64,000 bases of DNA from Beijerinckia indica subsp. indica ATCC 9039 (GCF_000019845.1 NC_010581.1:434001-498000); one strand, 5' to 3'. Numbered from the stretch's first letter, positions 1 to 9,867 are shown. The notes: generated from the sequence alone by a model not told the origin. Made by a program: numbers and translations.

Positions 1-556
1 TTCGGCTCGTTGCATAATCGGCCTTGCGCTCCGTTTTCGACACAGGATTTAAAGGCAGTCTGTATCCAAGCAGATGGCTAATGCCATGCCGTTCGATCCA
101 AAATGCATCATAATCCGCATGCATACGATGTCATCGATAACGAGCATCTGCATTGATAATGTGGGTTTGGTTTGGTACAATTAAAAGTTCATCGCGCCGG
201 ATACATTTATGAATGTAATTACTGCGATGAACAGTGCGGCTAAGCGCGCAGACAATCCACAAATGTTCAGAGAAAAACAAGATCAAAGCCGAAAGAAAAT
301 ATATCGAAATTCTACTGTTATATCAGAAAATGATTATTAAAATTGAATATCTACAATAATATTGTGCGAACATAGGGCATGATGGAAGATGATCGTGATG
401 AGGGTCGCGAGTTCCTGCCCCTCATTGTCCTGATCCTGAACCGAGCGAGGATGCTGCCGATGAAGAAGATCCATCGGTTCATACAATAACTTTGTTGATA
501 AAGGATCTCGCTGCTGGTGTTGATAGAGTGAAGATAGAAGGAAACGCCAAGCCCCC
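1..556. other. Gene-free, AT-rich left end
   Basis: I see no convincing gene here. The short frames on the minus strand have no family resemblance, run into glpR in another frame and have poor codon use. The stretch is more AT-rich than its surroundings and holds several short direct and inverted pieces around the string GCAT. It is the 3' flank of glpR, so a transcription stop for that gene may lie here, but no clear hairpin followed by a T-run was found. Confidence 0.4.
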
Positions 557-1342
557 TCAAGAGCCAGCGGGAGCAATGTATAAAGCGCCGCCGCTCTCGG
601 CCAAAATGGTGCTGATCGCGGTGGGAGGCTGTTTGTCGGTGAAGAGCGCATGGATGCGTGACATATGGCACAGGCGCACCATGGCGTTGCGGCCGAATTT
701 CGTATGATCGGCGACGAGAAAGACCTGTCTTGCATTATCGATGATGGCGCGGGCGACTTGGACTTCGCGATAGTCGAAATCTAGCAATTGACCGTCCTCA
801 TCAATGCCGGAGATACCGATAATTCCGAAATCGACCTTGAATTGCCGGATGAATTCGATGGTTGCCTCACCAATGATGCCGCGGTCGCGCGGCCTCACTA
901 TCCCGCCCGCTATGACGACTTCAAAACCGGGATTGCTGCTCATGATCGAGGCGACATTCAGATTATTGGTGATGACATGCAGCCCTTTATGTTGGCAAAG
1001 CGCCTTTGCCACCTCTTCATTGGTGGTGCCAATATTGATCAAGAGCGAGGCGTGATCAGGAATGACTTGCGCGACGGCCCGGGCAATGCGGCGCTTCTCT
1101 TCGAGGCACAAGATCTGGCGGGTTGCGTAATCCTTGTTTTCGACGGTTGAACTGGGGCTCGCGCCACCATGATAGCGGCGTAGCTGGCCGCTTTCGCAAA
1201 GTTCATTGATGTCCCGGCGGATGGTCTGTTGCGTGACGTTGAATGTCTGTGTCAGTTCGTCGATGGAGACGAAGCCCTTTTTTTGCGCCAGTTCAAGAAT
1301 TGTTGCCTGCCGGGGTTTGAGAACCGGGCTGTCGCTGCTCAT
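557..1342 (-). CDS. glpR: DeoR-family repressor of glycerol genes, GlpR-like
   Basis: Predicted DNA-binding repressor of the glycerol-3-phosphate regulon, 261 residues, the usual length for DeoR-family regulators. Residues about 10-65 form the N-terminal winged helix-turn-helix, with the family phrase QQTIRRDINEL. The rest is the sugar-phosphate-sensing DeoR C domain, including the phrase LLINIGTTNEEVAKAL. It is divergent from glpD-glpF-glpK, and the region between holds three sites resembling the E. coli GlpR operator, which supports the specificity. In E. coli the inducer is glycerol-3-phosphate; the same is inferred here. The family is certain and the assignment to GlpR rests on context plus operators. 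Confidence 0.88.
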   Translation of the reverse strand: MSSDSPVLKPRQATILELAQKKGFVSIDELTQTFNVTQQTIRRDINELCESGQLRRYHGGASPSSTVENKDYATRQILCLEEKRRIARAVAQVIPDHASLLINIGTTNEEVAKALCQHKGLHVITNNLNVASIMSSNPGFEVVIAGGIVRPRDRGIIGEATIEFIRQFKVDFGIIGISGIDEDGQLLDFDYREVQVARAIIDNARQVFLVADHTKFGRNAMVRLCHMSRIHALFTDKQPPTAISTILAESGGALYIAPAGS

Positions 1343-1494
1343 CAGAATGCCTCAATCGCGCAGTCGCGCGAAAATGTTCCTCATTTAATTCTACCATAAT
1401 CGAAAAGGGCTCGTCGGCTCTCGTTTCTTGCGATTTGGCGAGAGTGAAAGGGGATGGGCTTGGCCGTTTGACCTCTTGCAGGCCTTGGCTTAGC

Positions 1495-1511
1495 CATTCG
1501 CAAACGAAAAT
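1495..1511. promoter_or_regulatory. Candidate GlpR operator 1 (weakest)
   Basis: The sequence CATTCGCAAACGAAAAT matches the core TGTTCGAAAACGAATAT of the better operator further right at 13 of 17 positions. It lies 14 bp left of operator 2, about a helical turn and a half away, which suits cooperative binding. It is nearest to glpR, so it may take part in autoregulation. Confidence 0.45.
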
Positions 1512-1524
1512 AAGTTATAGGATT

Positions 1525-1544
1525 TATGTTTGAAAACGAAAATT
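1525..1544. promoter_or_regulatory. Candidate GlpR operator 2
   Basis: The sequence TATGTTTGAAAACGAAAATT has the layout of the E. coli GlpR site, two TGTTCG/CGAACA half sites around an AT core. It shares 18 of 20 bases with operator 3, whose start is 102 bp to the right. Such a spacing would allow looping across the promoter of glpD. The match to the E. coli consensus is from memory. Confidence 0.65.
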
Positions 1545-1626
1545 TTCCTTGAATAGGGTTTCTTATTGTTCATAATCTTCGGAAAATTATCCAATAAAGA
1601 CCATGGTTTCAGTTTTTAGTTTCGTT

Positions 1627-1646
1627 TATGTTCGAAAACGAATATT
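1627..1646. promoter_or_regulatory. Candidate GlpR operator 3, overlaps a false upstream start of glpD
   Basis: The sequence TATGTTCGAAAACGAATATT is a near-palindrome around TTCGAAAACGAA and is the best operator of the set. An ATG at 1628 in the glpD frame lies inside it, so that ATG is more likely part of the operator than a start codon. The proposed glpD start at 1676 leaves the operator in the untranslated region. Confidence 0.7.
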
Positions 1647-1675
1647 GGGCATGGTCGTGGATTGCGGGGAGGGAT

Positions 1676-3295
1676 ATGGACAGGCAGGCGGCTCTCAAAG
1701 CCCTTCAGGCCGGTGAGACATTTGATCTCCTGGTCGTGGGTGGTGGTGCGACAGGCTGTGGCGTGGCGCTTGATGCGGCCAGCCGCGGGCTGAAAGTGGC
1801 GCTGGTCGAACGCAATGATTTCGCTGAAGGGACCAGCAGCAAAAGCACCAAGCTGGTGCATGGTGGCGCCCGCTATCTGGAACTAGCGATCCGCCGGCTT
1901 GACCGCGTGCAGTTCAACCTGGTTCGCGATGGCCTGCGCGAACGCGCCATTTTCCTGAAAAATGCCCCCCATCTCGCCCATCGCCTGGCCCTTCTATCGC
2001 CGCTCTATCGCTGGTTCGATGTGCCTTATGTCTTCGCCGGCCTTTATCTCTATGATCGCCTGGCCGGAAAACTTGGCCTTGGTGGAAGCCGCCTCTTGAG
2101 CCGCGCCGAGGCCTTGCGCCGCTTTCCCATGCTGAAGGCTGAAGGCTTGAAAGCGGCTGTCCTCTATTATGATGGGCAATTCAATGATGCCCGCATGGCG
2201 GTGACATTGGCGCTGACTGCCGTGGAACAGGGCGCGGTGATTGCGACAAGGCTCGATGTGGTCGGTTTGACCCATGAGAAGGGCAAATTGAGGGGCGCGA
2301 CGGTCCATGACCGGGAAAGCAGAAAAAGCTTTGAGATAAAAGCGCGCGCGATCATCAATGCGGGCGGCCCCTTCGCCGATTCCCTGCGTCTCATGGCCGA
2401 TCCTGAAACCGCCCCCATACTCACCGCAAGTTCCGGCATTCATATTGTTCTGGACCGGCGTTTCGCACCGACTGAAACGGGGTTGATGATTCCAGAAACT
2501 GAAGATGGGCGTTTGTTGTTCGTGCTTCCCTGGCAGGGGCATGCCTTGATCGGCACCACTGATGAGCCAGCCAGAATCGAAGAAAATCCGCAGGCGCGCC
2601 AGGAGGCGATAGACTATCTGCTCCGGCACGTACGGAAATATTTCAACATGAATGTCACCGAAGCTGATCTTCTATCAGTCTGGTGCGGTCTGCGCCCGCT
2701 GGTCAGCGATCCCAAGGCGGCGGATACAGCCCGGCTTGCGCGCGATCATATTATCGAAGTGAGCAAGAGCGGCCTTGTGACGATTTGCGGCGGCAAATGG
2801 ACGACATACCGCAAGATGGCCGAACAGACGGTCGATCATGCCATTGCCTGTTTCAGCCTGCCCACACACAGCAAATGCCGCACACTTGACTTGCCCTTGG
2901 TTGGTGCGCGCCATTTCGATGCTGCAGGCGGCGCTGCGGCGCTTACATCGACCTTTGGTCTTTCGCCCGAGACGGCGGCTCATCTGCATCAGGCCTATGG
3001 CGACAGGGCCAAACAGGTTTTGGGCTGCGTGGACACATCCGCGATGAAAACGCTGTTGCATCCGCTCCATCCCTATCTTGAAGCGGAAGTTCTCTATAGC
3101 GCGCGGTTTGAGGCGGCTCTTTCCGCCATGGATGTTCTGGCCCGGCGTCTGCCGCTGGCCTTGCTCGACCGCCAGGCGGCACGCGAAGCAGCCCCCCGCG
3201 TCATTGCCATGCTCGCCACTGAATTGGCCTGGGATGAACAGCGTTGCGCCAACGAGGCGGCCGAGGTCGAACAAAGGCTGAGTGAAGCCATTTGA
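1676..3295 (+). CDS. glpD: Glycerol-3-phosphate dehydrogenase, FAD-dependent
   Basis: Oxidises sn-glycerol-3-phosphate to dihydroxyacetone phosphate at the inner face of the cytoplasmic membrane and passes electrons to quinone. The 539-residue length is typical for aerobic GlpD. The N-terminal FAD-binding Rossmann motif reads DLLVVGGGATGCGVALDAA, followed by the family phrase TSSKSTKLVHGGARYLE. A DAO-type fold spans most of the protein, with the GlpD C-terminal domain after about residue 385. The start at 1676 was chosen because GGGGAGGG lies just upstream and because an earlier in-frame ATG at 1628 falls in an operator. First gene of the glpD-glpF-glpK run, probably repressed by GlpR. Confidence 0.95.
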   Translation: MDRQAALKALQAGETFDLLVVGGGATGCGVALDAASRGLKVALVERNDFAEGTSSKSTKLVHGGARYLELAIRRLDRVQFNLVRDGLRERAIFLKNAPHLAHRLALLSPLYRWFDVPYVFAGLYLYDRLAGKLGLGGSRLLSRAEALRRFPMLKAEGLKAAVLYYDGQFNDARMAVTLALTAVEQGAVIATRLDVVGLTHEKGKLRGATVHDRESRKSFEIKARAIINAGGPFADSLRLMADPETAPILTASSGIHIVLDRRFAPTETGLMIPETEDGRLLFVLPWQGHALIGTTDEPARIEENPQARQEAIDYLLRHVRKYFNMNVTEADLLSVWCGLRPLVSDPKAADTARLARDHIIEVSKSGLVTICGGKWTTYRKMAEQTVDHAIACFSLPTHSKCRTLDLPLVGARHFDAAGGAAALTSTFGLSPETAAHLHQAYGDRAKQVLGCVDTSAMKTLLHPLHPYLEAEVLYSARFEAALSAMDVLARRLPLALLDRQAAREAAPRVIAMLATELAWDEQRCANEAAEVEQRLSEAI

Positions 3296-3443
3296 AGGTC
3301 CTTTTCCGGGCGGGGTAACAGAGAGGCATGTATGCCGTTGCATAGGCTTACAAAGGGGCGATGCAGGCGGCAATCATGAATGAAAGAGCTGGGACAATAA
3401 CAACCCGGCCTTCGGAGAAAATCAAATGAGGGAGGAAAGATGA

Positions 3444-4172
3444 ATGCACGCTACATCTATATTTCTGGGTGAGTTCCTGGGCACTATGATCCTTATCCTG
3501 TTGGGTGATGGGGTCGTGGCCAATGTCCTGCTCGAAAAATCGAAAGGGCAGAATTCCGGCTGGATGGTCATTGCCGCCGGCTGGGGTTTTGGTGTCGCCA
3601 TTGCCGTTTATATCTCCGGCTGGATCAGCGGCGCCCATCTCAACCCCGCCATTACAATCGGCTTCCTGCTGGTCGGCAAGGTGACACCCGCCTTGGTTCC
3701 TGCCTATTTCGCTGGCCAGTTCGCCGGCGCCATAGCAGGCGCTGTTCTGGTCTATTTGGCCTATCTGCCGCATTGGGAAAAAACGAAAGATGGGGATCTC
3801 AAGCTTGCTGTCTTCTGCACGGCTCCGGCGATCCGCCATTCCGCTTCAAATCTGCTCTGTGAATTGATCGGCACGGCCATTCTCGTCGTCGGTGTTTTGG
3901 GTATTTTCAATACCAATAATGGGATCGGCAGCGGTTTTGGCCCCTATGCCGTCGGTATTCTCGTCTTCAGCATTGGTCTCTCGCTTGGCGGTCCCACGGG
4001 TTATGCCATTAATCCCGCGCGCGACCTTGGGCCGCGCATTGCCCATGCCATTCTGCCGATTACAGGCAAGCGTGATTCAGATTGGAATTATGCCTGGATA
4101 CCGGTTATCGGCCCTTTGATTGGCGGCGGTCTGGGGGCGCTGCTCTATTACGGTTTTGTTGGTCTTCTTTAA
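3444..4172 (+). CDS. glpF: Glycerol uptake facilitator, aquaglyceroporin
   Basis: Channel of the MIP/aquaporin family that lets glycerol cross the inner membrane, 242 residues. Both half-helix signatures are present with small changes: an NPA box in the phrase HLNPAITIGF (residues about 67-76) and a second box NPARDLGPR (about 193-201), the latter with the Asp-Leu-Gly-Pro-Arg context usual for glycerol channels rather than water channels. Six hydrophobic segments plus two half-helices can be seen. A strong GGAGG lies 8 bases before the start. It sits between glpD and glpK, so the three genes give uptake, phosphorylation and oxidation of glycerol. Confidence 0.95.
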   Translation: MHATSIFLGEFLGTMILILLGDGVVANVLLEKSKGQNSGWMVIAAGWGFGVAIAVYISGWISGAHLNPAITIGFLLVGKVTPALVPAYFAGQFAGAIAGAVLVYLAYLPHWEKTKDGDLKLAVFCTAPAIRHSASNLLCELIGTAILVVGVLGIFNTNNGIGSGFGPYAVGILVFSIGLSLGGPTGYAINPARDLGPRIAHAILPITGKRDSDWNYAWIPVIGPLIGGGLGALLYYGFVGLL

Positions 4173-4365
4173 ATTTCTCACCCAAACCGTGATTGTGATC
4201 TGGAGCCTTGATCGCGCATGGGCCGGCTCTGTCCTATCCATTGAGATATTTGAAGCATGGATTTGTCGAGCAGGGTGAAGATGAGAGCATTTTTCATTTC
4301 ACCCGCTCCTTGTGATTGCCATCGATCACATCCATGGCACGATAAAGATTAAGGGAGGAATGATC

Positions 4366-5889
4366 GTGACGAAATATGTTGCCGTGATCGATCAGGGCAC
4401 AACCAGCACACGCTGCATGGTTTTCAACAAACAGGGTGAAATTGTCGCCCAGCATCAATTGGAACATGAACAGATCTGTCCGCAAGCCGGCTGGGTCGAA
4501 CATGATCCGCTGGAAATCTGGGAACGGACCAAGGATGTCATCCATGGATCTGTCGCCAAGGCCGGGCTGGTTGCCGCCGATATAGCGGCCATCGGCATTA
4601 CCAACCAGCGTGAAACGACGATGATCTGGAATCGCAAGACCGGCCAGCCCTATGGCAATGCCATTGTCTGGCAGGATACGCGCACGGATATCGTGTGCAA
4701 CCAGATGTCTGCCGAGGGCGGCCAGAACCGTTTCCAGGCCAAGACGGGCCTGCCGCTCGCCACTTATTTTTCAGGGCCGAAGATCCGCTGGATGCTCGAT
4801 CATTATCCGGGCCTGCGCCAGGATGCGGAAAAGGGCGAGGCTCTATTCGGCAATATGGATTCCTGGCTGATCTGGAAATTGACCGGAGGGCCTGGGCCTG
4901 CGGCCGTGCATGTGACGGATGTGACCAATGCTTCCCGGACCATGCTGATGAATCTCAAAACGCTCGATTGGGATGAGGAATTGCTGTCGGCCTTCGCTAT
5001 TCCGCGCGCCATGCTGCCGAGCATACGGCCGTCTTCAGATCCTGAATTCTATGGCTTCACCCGCCAGGATGGCCCTTTTGGCGGTGAAATCCCGATCTGC
5101 GGCGATCTTGGCGATCAGCAGGCGGCGACGGTCGGACAAGTCTGTTTCGATGCGGGAGAAGCCAAAAATACCTATGGCACCGGCTGTTTCATGCTCATGA
5201 ATACGGGCACGGAAATGGTCCATTCGAACCATGGGCTCTTGACGACGGTCTGTTATCAATTCGGCCATGAGAAGCCGCATTATGCACTGGAAGGCTCGGT
5301 GGCGATTGCCGGCGCCCTGGTCCAATGGCTGCGCGATCGTATGCGCGTTATCAATACGGCGGCCGATATCGAAAACCTGGCCAAACTCGTTCCCGATAAT
5401 GGCGGCATGTATTTCGTGCCGGCCTTTTCCGGGCTTTTCGCTCCCTATTGGCGCAGCGAGGCGCGCGGCCTCATCATCGGCATGACCCGTTTCATCAATC
5501 GCGGCCATTTTGCCCGCGCGAGCCTGGAAGCCGCTGCCTACCAGACCCGCGAAGTGGTGGATGCCATGCAGGCTGACTCCAATGTCTCGCTGAAAGTCTT
5601 GAAAGTCGATGGCGGGATGACCGCCAATGATCTTTTGATGCAGATCCAGGCTGATGTTCTGGGTGTGCCAGTGGTGCGGCCGAAAGTGGCGGAAAGCACG
5701 GCTCTTGGGGCCGCCTATGCGGCTGGCCTTGCCATTGGCTATTGGAAGAATAGTGACGACCTGTGCCAGAATTGGGGTGTCGACAAGAGTTGGAAGCCCT
5801 CGGGTGATGATACTTTGCGCACTAAAAATTACGCCATGTGGAAAAAGGCCGTGACCCGCACCTTCGACTGGCTCGATGAGAGCGCGTGA
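4366..5889 (+). CDS. glpK: Glycerol kinase
   Basis: Phosphorylates glycerol with ATP to sn-glycerol-3-phosphate, trapping it in the cytoplasm and making the GlpR inducer. FGGY-family kinase of 507 residues, the normal length. The N-terminal nucleotide-binding phrase [16 protein letters not shown], the substrate-region phrase [14 protein letters not shown] and the late phrase [14 protein letters not shown] are all present. I prefer the GTG at 4366, which has GGAGG 7 bases upstream; an ATG at 4360 and another at 4312 are in frame, but the first is too close to the ribosome site. Third gene of the glycerol operon. Confidence 0.95.
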   Translation: MTKYVAVIDQGTTSTRCMVFNKQGEIVAQHQLEHEQICPQAGWVEHDPLEIWERTKDVIHGSVAKAGLVAADIAAIGITNQRETTMIWNRKTGQPYGNAIVWQDTRTDIVCNQMSAEGGQNRFQAKTGLPLATYFSGPKIRWMLDHYPGLRQDAEKGEALFGNMDSWLIWKLTGGPGPAAVHVTDVTNASRTMLMNLKTLDWDEELLSAFAIPRAMLPSIRPSSDPEFYGFTRQDGPFGGEIPICGDLGDQQAATVGQVCFDAGEAKNTYGTGCFMLMNTGTEMVHSNHGLLTTVCYQFGHEKPHYALEGSVAIAGALVQWLRDRMRVINTAADIENLAKLVPDNGGMYFVPAFSGLFAPYWRSEARGLIIGMTRFINRGHFARASLEAAAYQTREVVDAMQADSNVSLKVLKVDGGMTANDLLMQIQADVLGVPVVRPKVAESTALGAAYAAGLAIGYWKNSDDLCQNWGVDKSWKPSGDDTLRTKNYAMWKKAVTRTFDWLDESA

Positions 5890-6058
5890 TCATAGGCCTC
5901 GCCGGAAAACAGGGAGGCCGCACCGCGAATCCTTGGGGAACGATGATCCTCAAGGAGCATTGACTCCCAGGGTGGAGGCGGCTCACCCTGACCTCGACCG
6001 ATCGCGCTTTTGGATACACGCCTCCCCAGCGGCTTCATCAATAGCCGGGAGTTTGGCC

Positions 6059-6922
6059 TTGACACCGAGAGCGAACTGGAAAGGCCTTCTCAAGATCGCC
6101 GAGGTCACCTGCCAGGTCGCCCTCTATACCGCGGTTTCGACATCCGAGCGTATCGCTTTCCACACTCTTAATCGGGCGACCGGCCATCGTGTCCAACGTC
6201 GTTTCATCGATAGCGAGACCGGTAGCCCTGTCGAGAAAGCCGATCAAGTCAAAGGTTATGAAACCGGCTCTCGAGACTATGTGATTTTAGAACCTGAGGA
6301 GATTGCTGAAGCGATACCGGAAACCGACAAGATCTTGTCGGTTTCCGCATTCATCCGCTGCGATGATATTGACGACATCTATTTTGACAAACCCTATTAT
6401 CTTGCTCCAGCCGATCCCCATAGCGAGGAAAGCTATGCGGTGATCCATGAAGGCTTGCGGACAAAGAACGTTGCCGCACTCGCGCAGACGGTTCTTTTTC
6501 GCCGCTTGCGCACGGTCCTGATCCGCGTGCAGGGGCGTGGGATGATCGCGACCACTCTCAATTTCGACTATGAGGTTCTTCCCGCCGGCAAGGCTTTCGA
6601 AGACATCCCCACGCTGAAGGTTGAAGGCGAGATGGTGGAACTGGCGGAGCATATTATCCAGAAGAAAATAGGCCATTTCAATCCAGCGGAATTTGACGAT
6701 CGCTACGAGGCGGGCCTCGCTGAACTCGTGAAGGCAAAGCTCGAAGGAAAGGAGATTCAGGCGCCGAGGAAGCCACAACGCGGGAAAGTCATCGATCTCA
6801 TGACGGCCTTGCGGGACAGTGCGGCCTTGGTGGCGAAAAAAGCCGCCTCATCGTCTTCTGGCAAGTCGAAAGCGACGGCCCCAAAGGAAAAGGCCACGCC
6901 TCGTCGACGCAAGGCGAGTTAA
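6059..6922 (+). CDS. ku: Ku protein of bacterial end joining (copy 1)
   Basis: Forms the dimeric ring that loads on broken DNA ends and recruits LigD. The Ku fold starts at the phrase TPRANWKGLLKIAEVTCQV, and the family phrase HRVQRRFIDSETG follows. Length 287 residues with a basic Lys/Ser/Ala-rich tail after about residue 250, typical for bacterial Ku. I chose the TTG at 6059 because GGGAG lies 7 bases upstream and the conserved fold begins at once; the longer frame from 5876 adds about 60 residues of low-quality sequence. It ends four bases before ligD, so the two are probably co-transcribed and perhaps translationally linked. Confidence 0.92.
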   Translation: MTPRANWKGLLKIAEVTCQVALYTAVSTSERIAFHTLNRATGHRVQRRFIDSETGSPVEKADQVKGYETGSRDYVILEPEEIAEAIPETDKILSVSAFIRCDDIDDIYFDKPYYLAPADPHSEESYAVIHEGLRTKNVAALAQTVLFRRLRTVLIRVQGRGMIATTLNFDYEVLPAGKAFEDIPTLKVEGEMVELAEHIIQKKIGHFNPAEFDDRYEAGLAELVKAKLEGKEIQAPRKPQRGKVIDLMTALRDSAALVAKKAASSSSGKSKATAPKEKATPRRRKAS

Positions 6923-6926
6923 GGGC

Positions 6927-8861
6927 ATGGCCGCTCTCGACACCCATCACCAGAAACGCGCGAAAGCATCACCCTTTTTAGATTCTCTCGCCATCCAGGG
7001 AGCAAAAAAGGCCTCGCTGCCCGAATTTGTCGAGCCGATGCTGGCGAGCCTCTTAACGGCCCCACCCGCTGGAAAAGACTGGATTCATGAAATCAAATTC
7101 GACGGCTATCGCCTGCAGGCACGGATCGAAGCCGGTCGCGTCAAACTGTTGACCCGTCGTGGACTGGATTGGACGCAGAAGTTCGGCCCAAAGATCGTGA
7201 CTATCTTGCAGGCTTTGCCCGTGGAAACAGCTTTGATCGATGGCGAACTCGTGGTCGAGAACAGCTCCGGTGTCTCTGACTTTTCCGCGCTGCAGGCGGC
7301 CTTAAGTGAGGGGCAGTTTGATCGCTTTCTCTTTTATGCTTTCGATCTGCTTTATCTCGATGGCTATGATCTGTGTGATTTGTCACTAAGCAAACGCCGG
7401 GACATGCTCGAACATCTTGTCGGCAGCGACGCTGGTCCTCTCCGCATGAGCCAACGCTTTGAAGAAGAGGGCCGTCTGGTCCTGCAGCATGCGTGTCGTC
7501 TCGGTCTCGAAGGCATCATCTCCAAGCGGAAGGAGAGTGTCTACCGATCCGGACGTGGCAAGGATTGGATCAAATCGAAATGTTCGGCGCGTCAGGAATT
7601 CGTCATCGCCGGTTATGTGCCCTCTTCCACGTCCCGCAAGGCGATCGGTTCGCTTGTGCTCGGCGTCTATGACGGAGACAGGCTTGATTATGTTGGCCGG
7701 GTCGGAACAGGTTTTACAATGGCCATCGCCGAGGATCTCTTTCGCAAGCTCGAGGCGATGCAGATCGACAAAAGGCCTTTCGCGAAACCTCTGGCTTCGG
7801 CCGAAGCGCGTCATGTGCGCTATGTCCATCCCGAGCTTGTTGCGGAGATTGAATTTTCTGGATGGACCGCTGACGAACGTCTTCGGCACGCTTCGTTTCA
7901 AGGGCTGAGGGAAGACAAAGATGCTCGGGAGGTTGTGCGCGAGGGGTCAAGGAGCCTAACCTTCACGGCAAAGCCACAACGACGCCGGGCCGTATTCACG
8001 CATTCAGACCGTATCTATTGGCCGGATGAGGGTGTGACCAAGGAAGGCCTGGCGGATTATTATACGGAGGTCTGGCGGTTCATCGCTCCCTTTATCGTTG
8101 GGCGCCCTTTGGCTCTGCTTCGTTGTCCGGATGGCATTACTGGACCGCAATTCTTTCAAAAACATGCCTGGAAGAAGGTCTATTCCCATCTGGTTCTGGT
8201 CAACGATCCTAAAGAGAAATCGGAGCCTCTCCTCGCACTTCATGATCTCGATGGTTTACTCGAGCTTGTGCAATCAGCTGTCCTGGAGATTCATCCCTGG
8301 CAATCCACCCTTACTGACTGGGAACGGCCGGATCGAATCATCATGGATCTTGACCCTGGTGAAGGCGTTCCATGGGAAATGGTTATCGCGGCCGCCGAGG
8401 AGATGCGTGATCGTTTACAGGAAGTTGGCCTCGCGGCCTTTGTCAAAACATCGGGTGGCAAAGGCTTGCATGTCGTCTCGCCTCTAAAACCGCTGGCGAC
8501 TTGGCCCATGGTGAAGACTTTCACCAAAACCCTGGCTGATGCCATGGCCGCTGACAATCCTGACCGTTTCATCTCAACGAGCACCAAGAGCAAGCGGCAA
8601 GGCAAGATTTTCATCGATTATCTGCGCAATCAACGAGGGATGACCGCTGTTGCTGCTTATTCGACCAGGGCGCGGCCTGGAGCTTCTGTGTCGGTGCCTT
8701 TGGACTGGAAGGAGTTGAGCCCAAATATCGGACCAGCCTATTTTACGGTGGAGAATACACCGATCCGCTTGGCTGCACTCACGGGAGATCCATGGGCGGA
8801 GTTTCAGGCGGCTGCGGTTGCTCTCGAAGAGCCAAGATCGACGAGACGCCGACATGGCTAG
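6927..8861 (+). CDS. ligD: Multifunctional DNA ligase D, ligase then polymerase
   Basis: ATP-dependent ligase and primase-polymerase of non-homologous end joining, 644 residues. The ligase domain comes first (about 30-330), with the nucleotidyl-lysine motif EIKFDGYR at Lys57 and an OB fold after about residue 210. The polymerase domain follows (about 360-630), with the metal-binding phrase MDLDPGEG and the phrase KTSGGKGLHVVSP. There is no separate 3'-phosphoesterase domain, so this is the two-domain Lig-Pol type. The ATG at 6927 lies next to the ku stop. The stop codon TAG is the first part of a dispersed two-hairpin repeat, so the present C-terminus may have been set by its insertion. Confidence 0.95.
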   Translation: MAALDTHHQKRAKASPFLDSLAIQGAKKASLPEFVEPMLASLLTAPPAGKDWIHEIKFDGYRLQARIEAGRVKLLTRRGLDWTQKFGPKIVTILQALPVETALIDGELVVENSSGVSDFSALQAALSEGQFDRFLFYAFDLLYLDGYDLCDLSLSKRRDMLEHLVGSDAGPLRMSQRFEEEGRLVLQHACRLGLEGIISKRKESVYRSGRGKDWIKSKCSARQEFVIAGYVPSSTSRKAIGSLVLGVYDGDRLDYVGRVGTGFTMAIAEDLFRKLEAMQIDKRPFAKPLASAEARHVRYVHPELVAEIEFSGWTADERLRHASFQGLREDKDAREVVREGSRSLTFTAKPQRRRAVFTHSDRIYWPDEGVTKEGLADYYTEVWRFIAPFIVGRPLALLRCPDGITGPQFFQKHAWKKVYSHLVLVNDPKEKSEPLLALHDLDGLLELVQSAVLEIHPWQSTLTDWERPDRIIMDLDPGEGVPWEMVIAAAEEMRDRLQEVGLAAFVKTSGGKGLHVVSPLKPLATWPMVKTFTKTLADAMAADNPDRFISTSTKSKRQGKIFIDYLRNQRGMTAVAAYSTRARPGASVSVPLDWKELSPNIGPAYFTVENTPIRLAALTGDPWAEFQAAAVALEEPRSTRRRHG

Positions 8862-8955
8862 TATCGAGAATTACAGATTCTCGATACGCCCCTTTTTAAA
8901 CCGTATCCACCTCATTGAACCCGACTCGTCGCGGTTCAATGAGGGTGGATACTAG
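8858..8955 (-). repeat. Two-hairpin dispersed repeat, copy A
   Basis: A 98-bp element with inverted ends CTAGTATC and GATACTAG. Inside are a short hairpin (TATCGAGAAT facing ATTCTCGATA), an AT-rich joint (TTTAAA with GCG) and a long hairpin (TATCCACC, TTCAATGA and their complements). The copy reads in the opposite direction to copies B and C. Its leading CTAG supplies the TAG stop of ligD. It separates ligD from the second ku gene. No transposase is nearby, so a small non-autonomous element of MITE or REP type is the likely class. Confidence 0.85.
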
Positions 8956-8995
8956 AGCATTGGCATGATCATCCCAGGCCATGGAGATTGAGCGA

Positions 8996-9799
8996 ATGGC
9001 TCCGCGCGCATTTTGGGAAGGCTACCTGAAACTTTCTCTCGTGACCTGTGCGGTTGCGATGACGCCGGCAATATCCGAGCGTGAGAAGGTACGTTTTCAC
9101 ACACTCAATCGCAAGACCGGTCACCGGATTCTCAGTCAATATGTCGATGCAGAGACTGGAAAGCCTGTTGAGGAAGCCGATGAGGTCAAGGGTTATCAAC
9201 GGGGTGAAAATGATTATGTCATGCTTGAGGATGCTGAAATAGATGCTGTCCGGCTGGAGAGCACGCATACTATCGATATTGATATGTTTGTTCCTCATGA
9301 TAGTGTCGGGTTAATCTGGTATGATAGACCCCATTACCTGATACCCAATGATACTGTTGGGGAAGAGGCTTTTTGCGTCATCCGTGATGCCATGACATCG
9401 ACCAATATGGTTGGAATGTCACGCTTGGTCCTTTATCGCCGGGAACGCGCGGTCATGCTCGAACCCCGTGATAAAGGGATCATTCTCTGGACCTTGCATT
9501 ACGGGGATGAGGTGCGCCGCGAGGAGGATTATTTCGAGGGCATCAAGGACAGTAGGCCTGATCCAAAAGTGATGACGCTCGTCGAGACATTGATCGATGA
9601 ACGGACCAAGCCCTGGGATCCCGCCATGGTCACTGATCCCGTACAAGATCGCCTGCTGGAGATTATCGCGTCTAAAAAGAAGGGCAAGAAACCCATCAAG
9701 CCCAAAGCCGTGGCCGAAGCGCCGAGCAATGTCATCAATATCATGGACGCCTTGCGTCACAGTCTGGCTTCGGAAAGCAAATCGCCGAAGAAGGATTAG
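8996..9799 (+). CDS. ku: Ku protein of bacterial end joining (copy 2)
   Basis: Second Ku homologue, 267 residues. It opens with the textbook phrase MAPRAFWEGYLKLSLVTC and carries HRILSQYVDAETGKPVEE. It resembles copy 1 throughout but has a shorter basic tail. Several Hyphomicrobiales carry more than one Ku, and different Ku proteins can act as homo- or heterodimers with different LigD enzymes; which applies here cannot be told from sequence. GGAG lies 9 bases before the ATG at 8996; an ATG at 8981 is also possible. It is followed by a good terminator at 9868-9899. Confidence 0.93.
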   Translation: MAPRAFWEGYLKLSLVTCAVAMTPAISEREKVRFHTLNRKTGHRILSQYVDAETGKPVEEADEVKGYQRGENDYVMLEDAEIDAVRLESTHTIDIDMFVPHDSVGLIWYDRPHYLIPNDTVGEEAFCVIRDAMTSTNMVGMSRLVLYRRERAVMLEPRDKGIILWTLHYGDEVRREEDYFEGIKDSRPDPKVMTLVETLIDERTKPWDPAMVTDPVQDRLLEIIASKKKGKKPIKPKAVAEAPSNVINIMDALRHSLASESKSPKKD

Positions 9800-9867
9800 A
9801 GCATCAAGACAGACAGCATCACCCGTTCACGCTGACGCAGGCCGGATGATCTCTTCCTGGCTTTTGG

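Noticed and set aside
8858..8955. CRISPR-like or terminator reading of the hairpin repeat
   Set aside because: Copies are single and dispersed, with no spacers, and no T-run follows, so it is a dispersed element and not an array.
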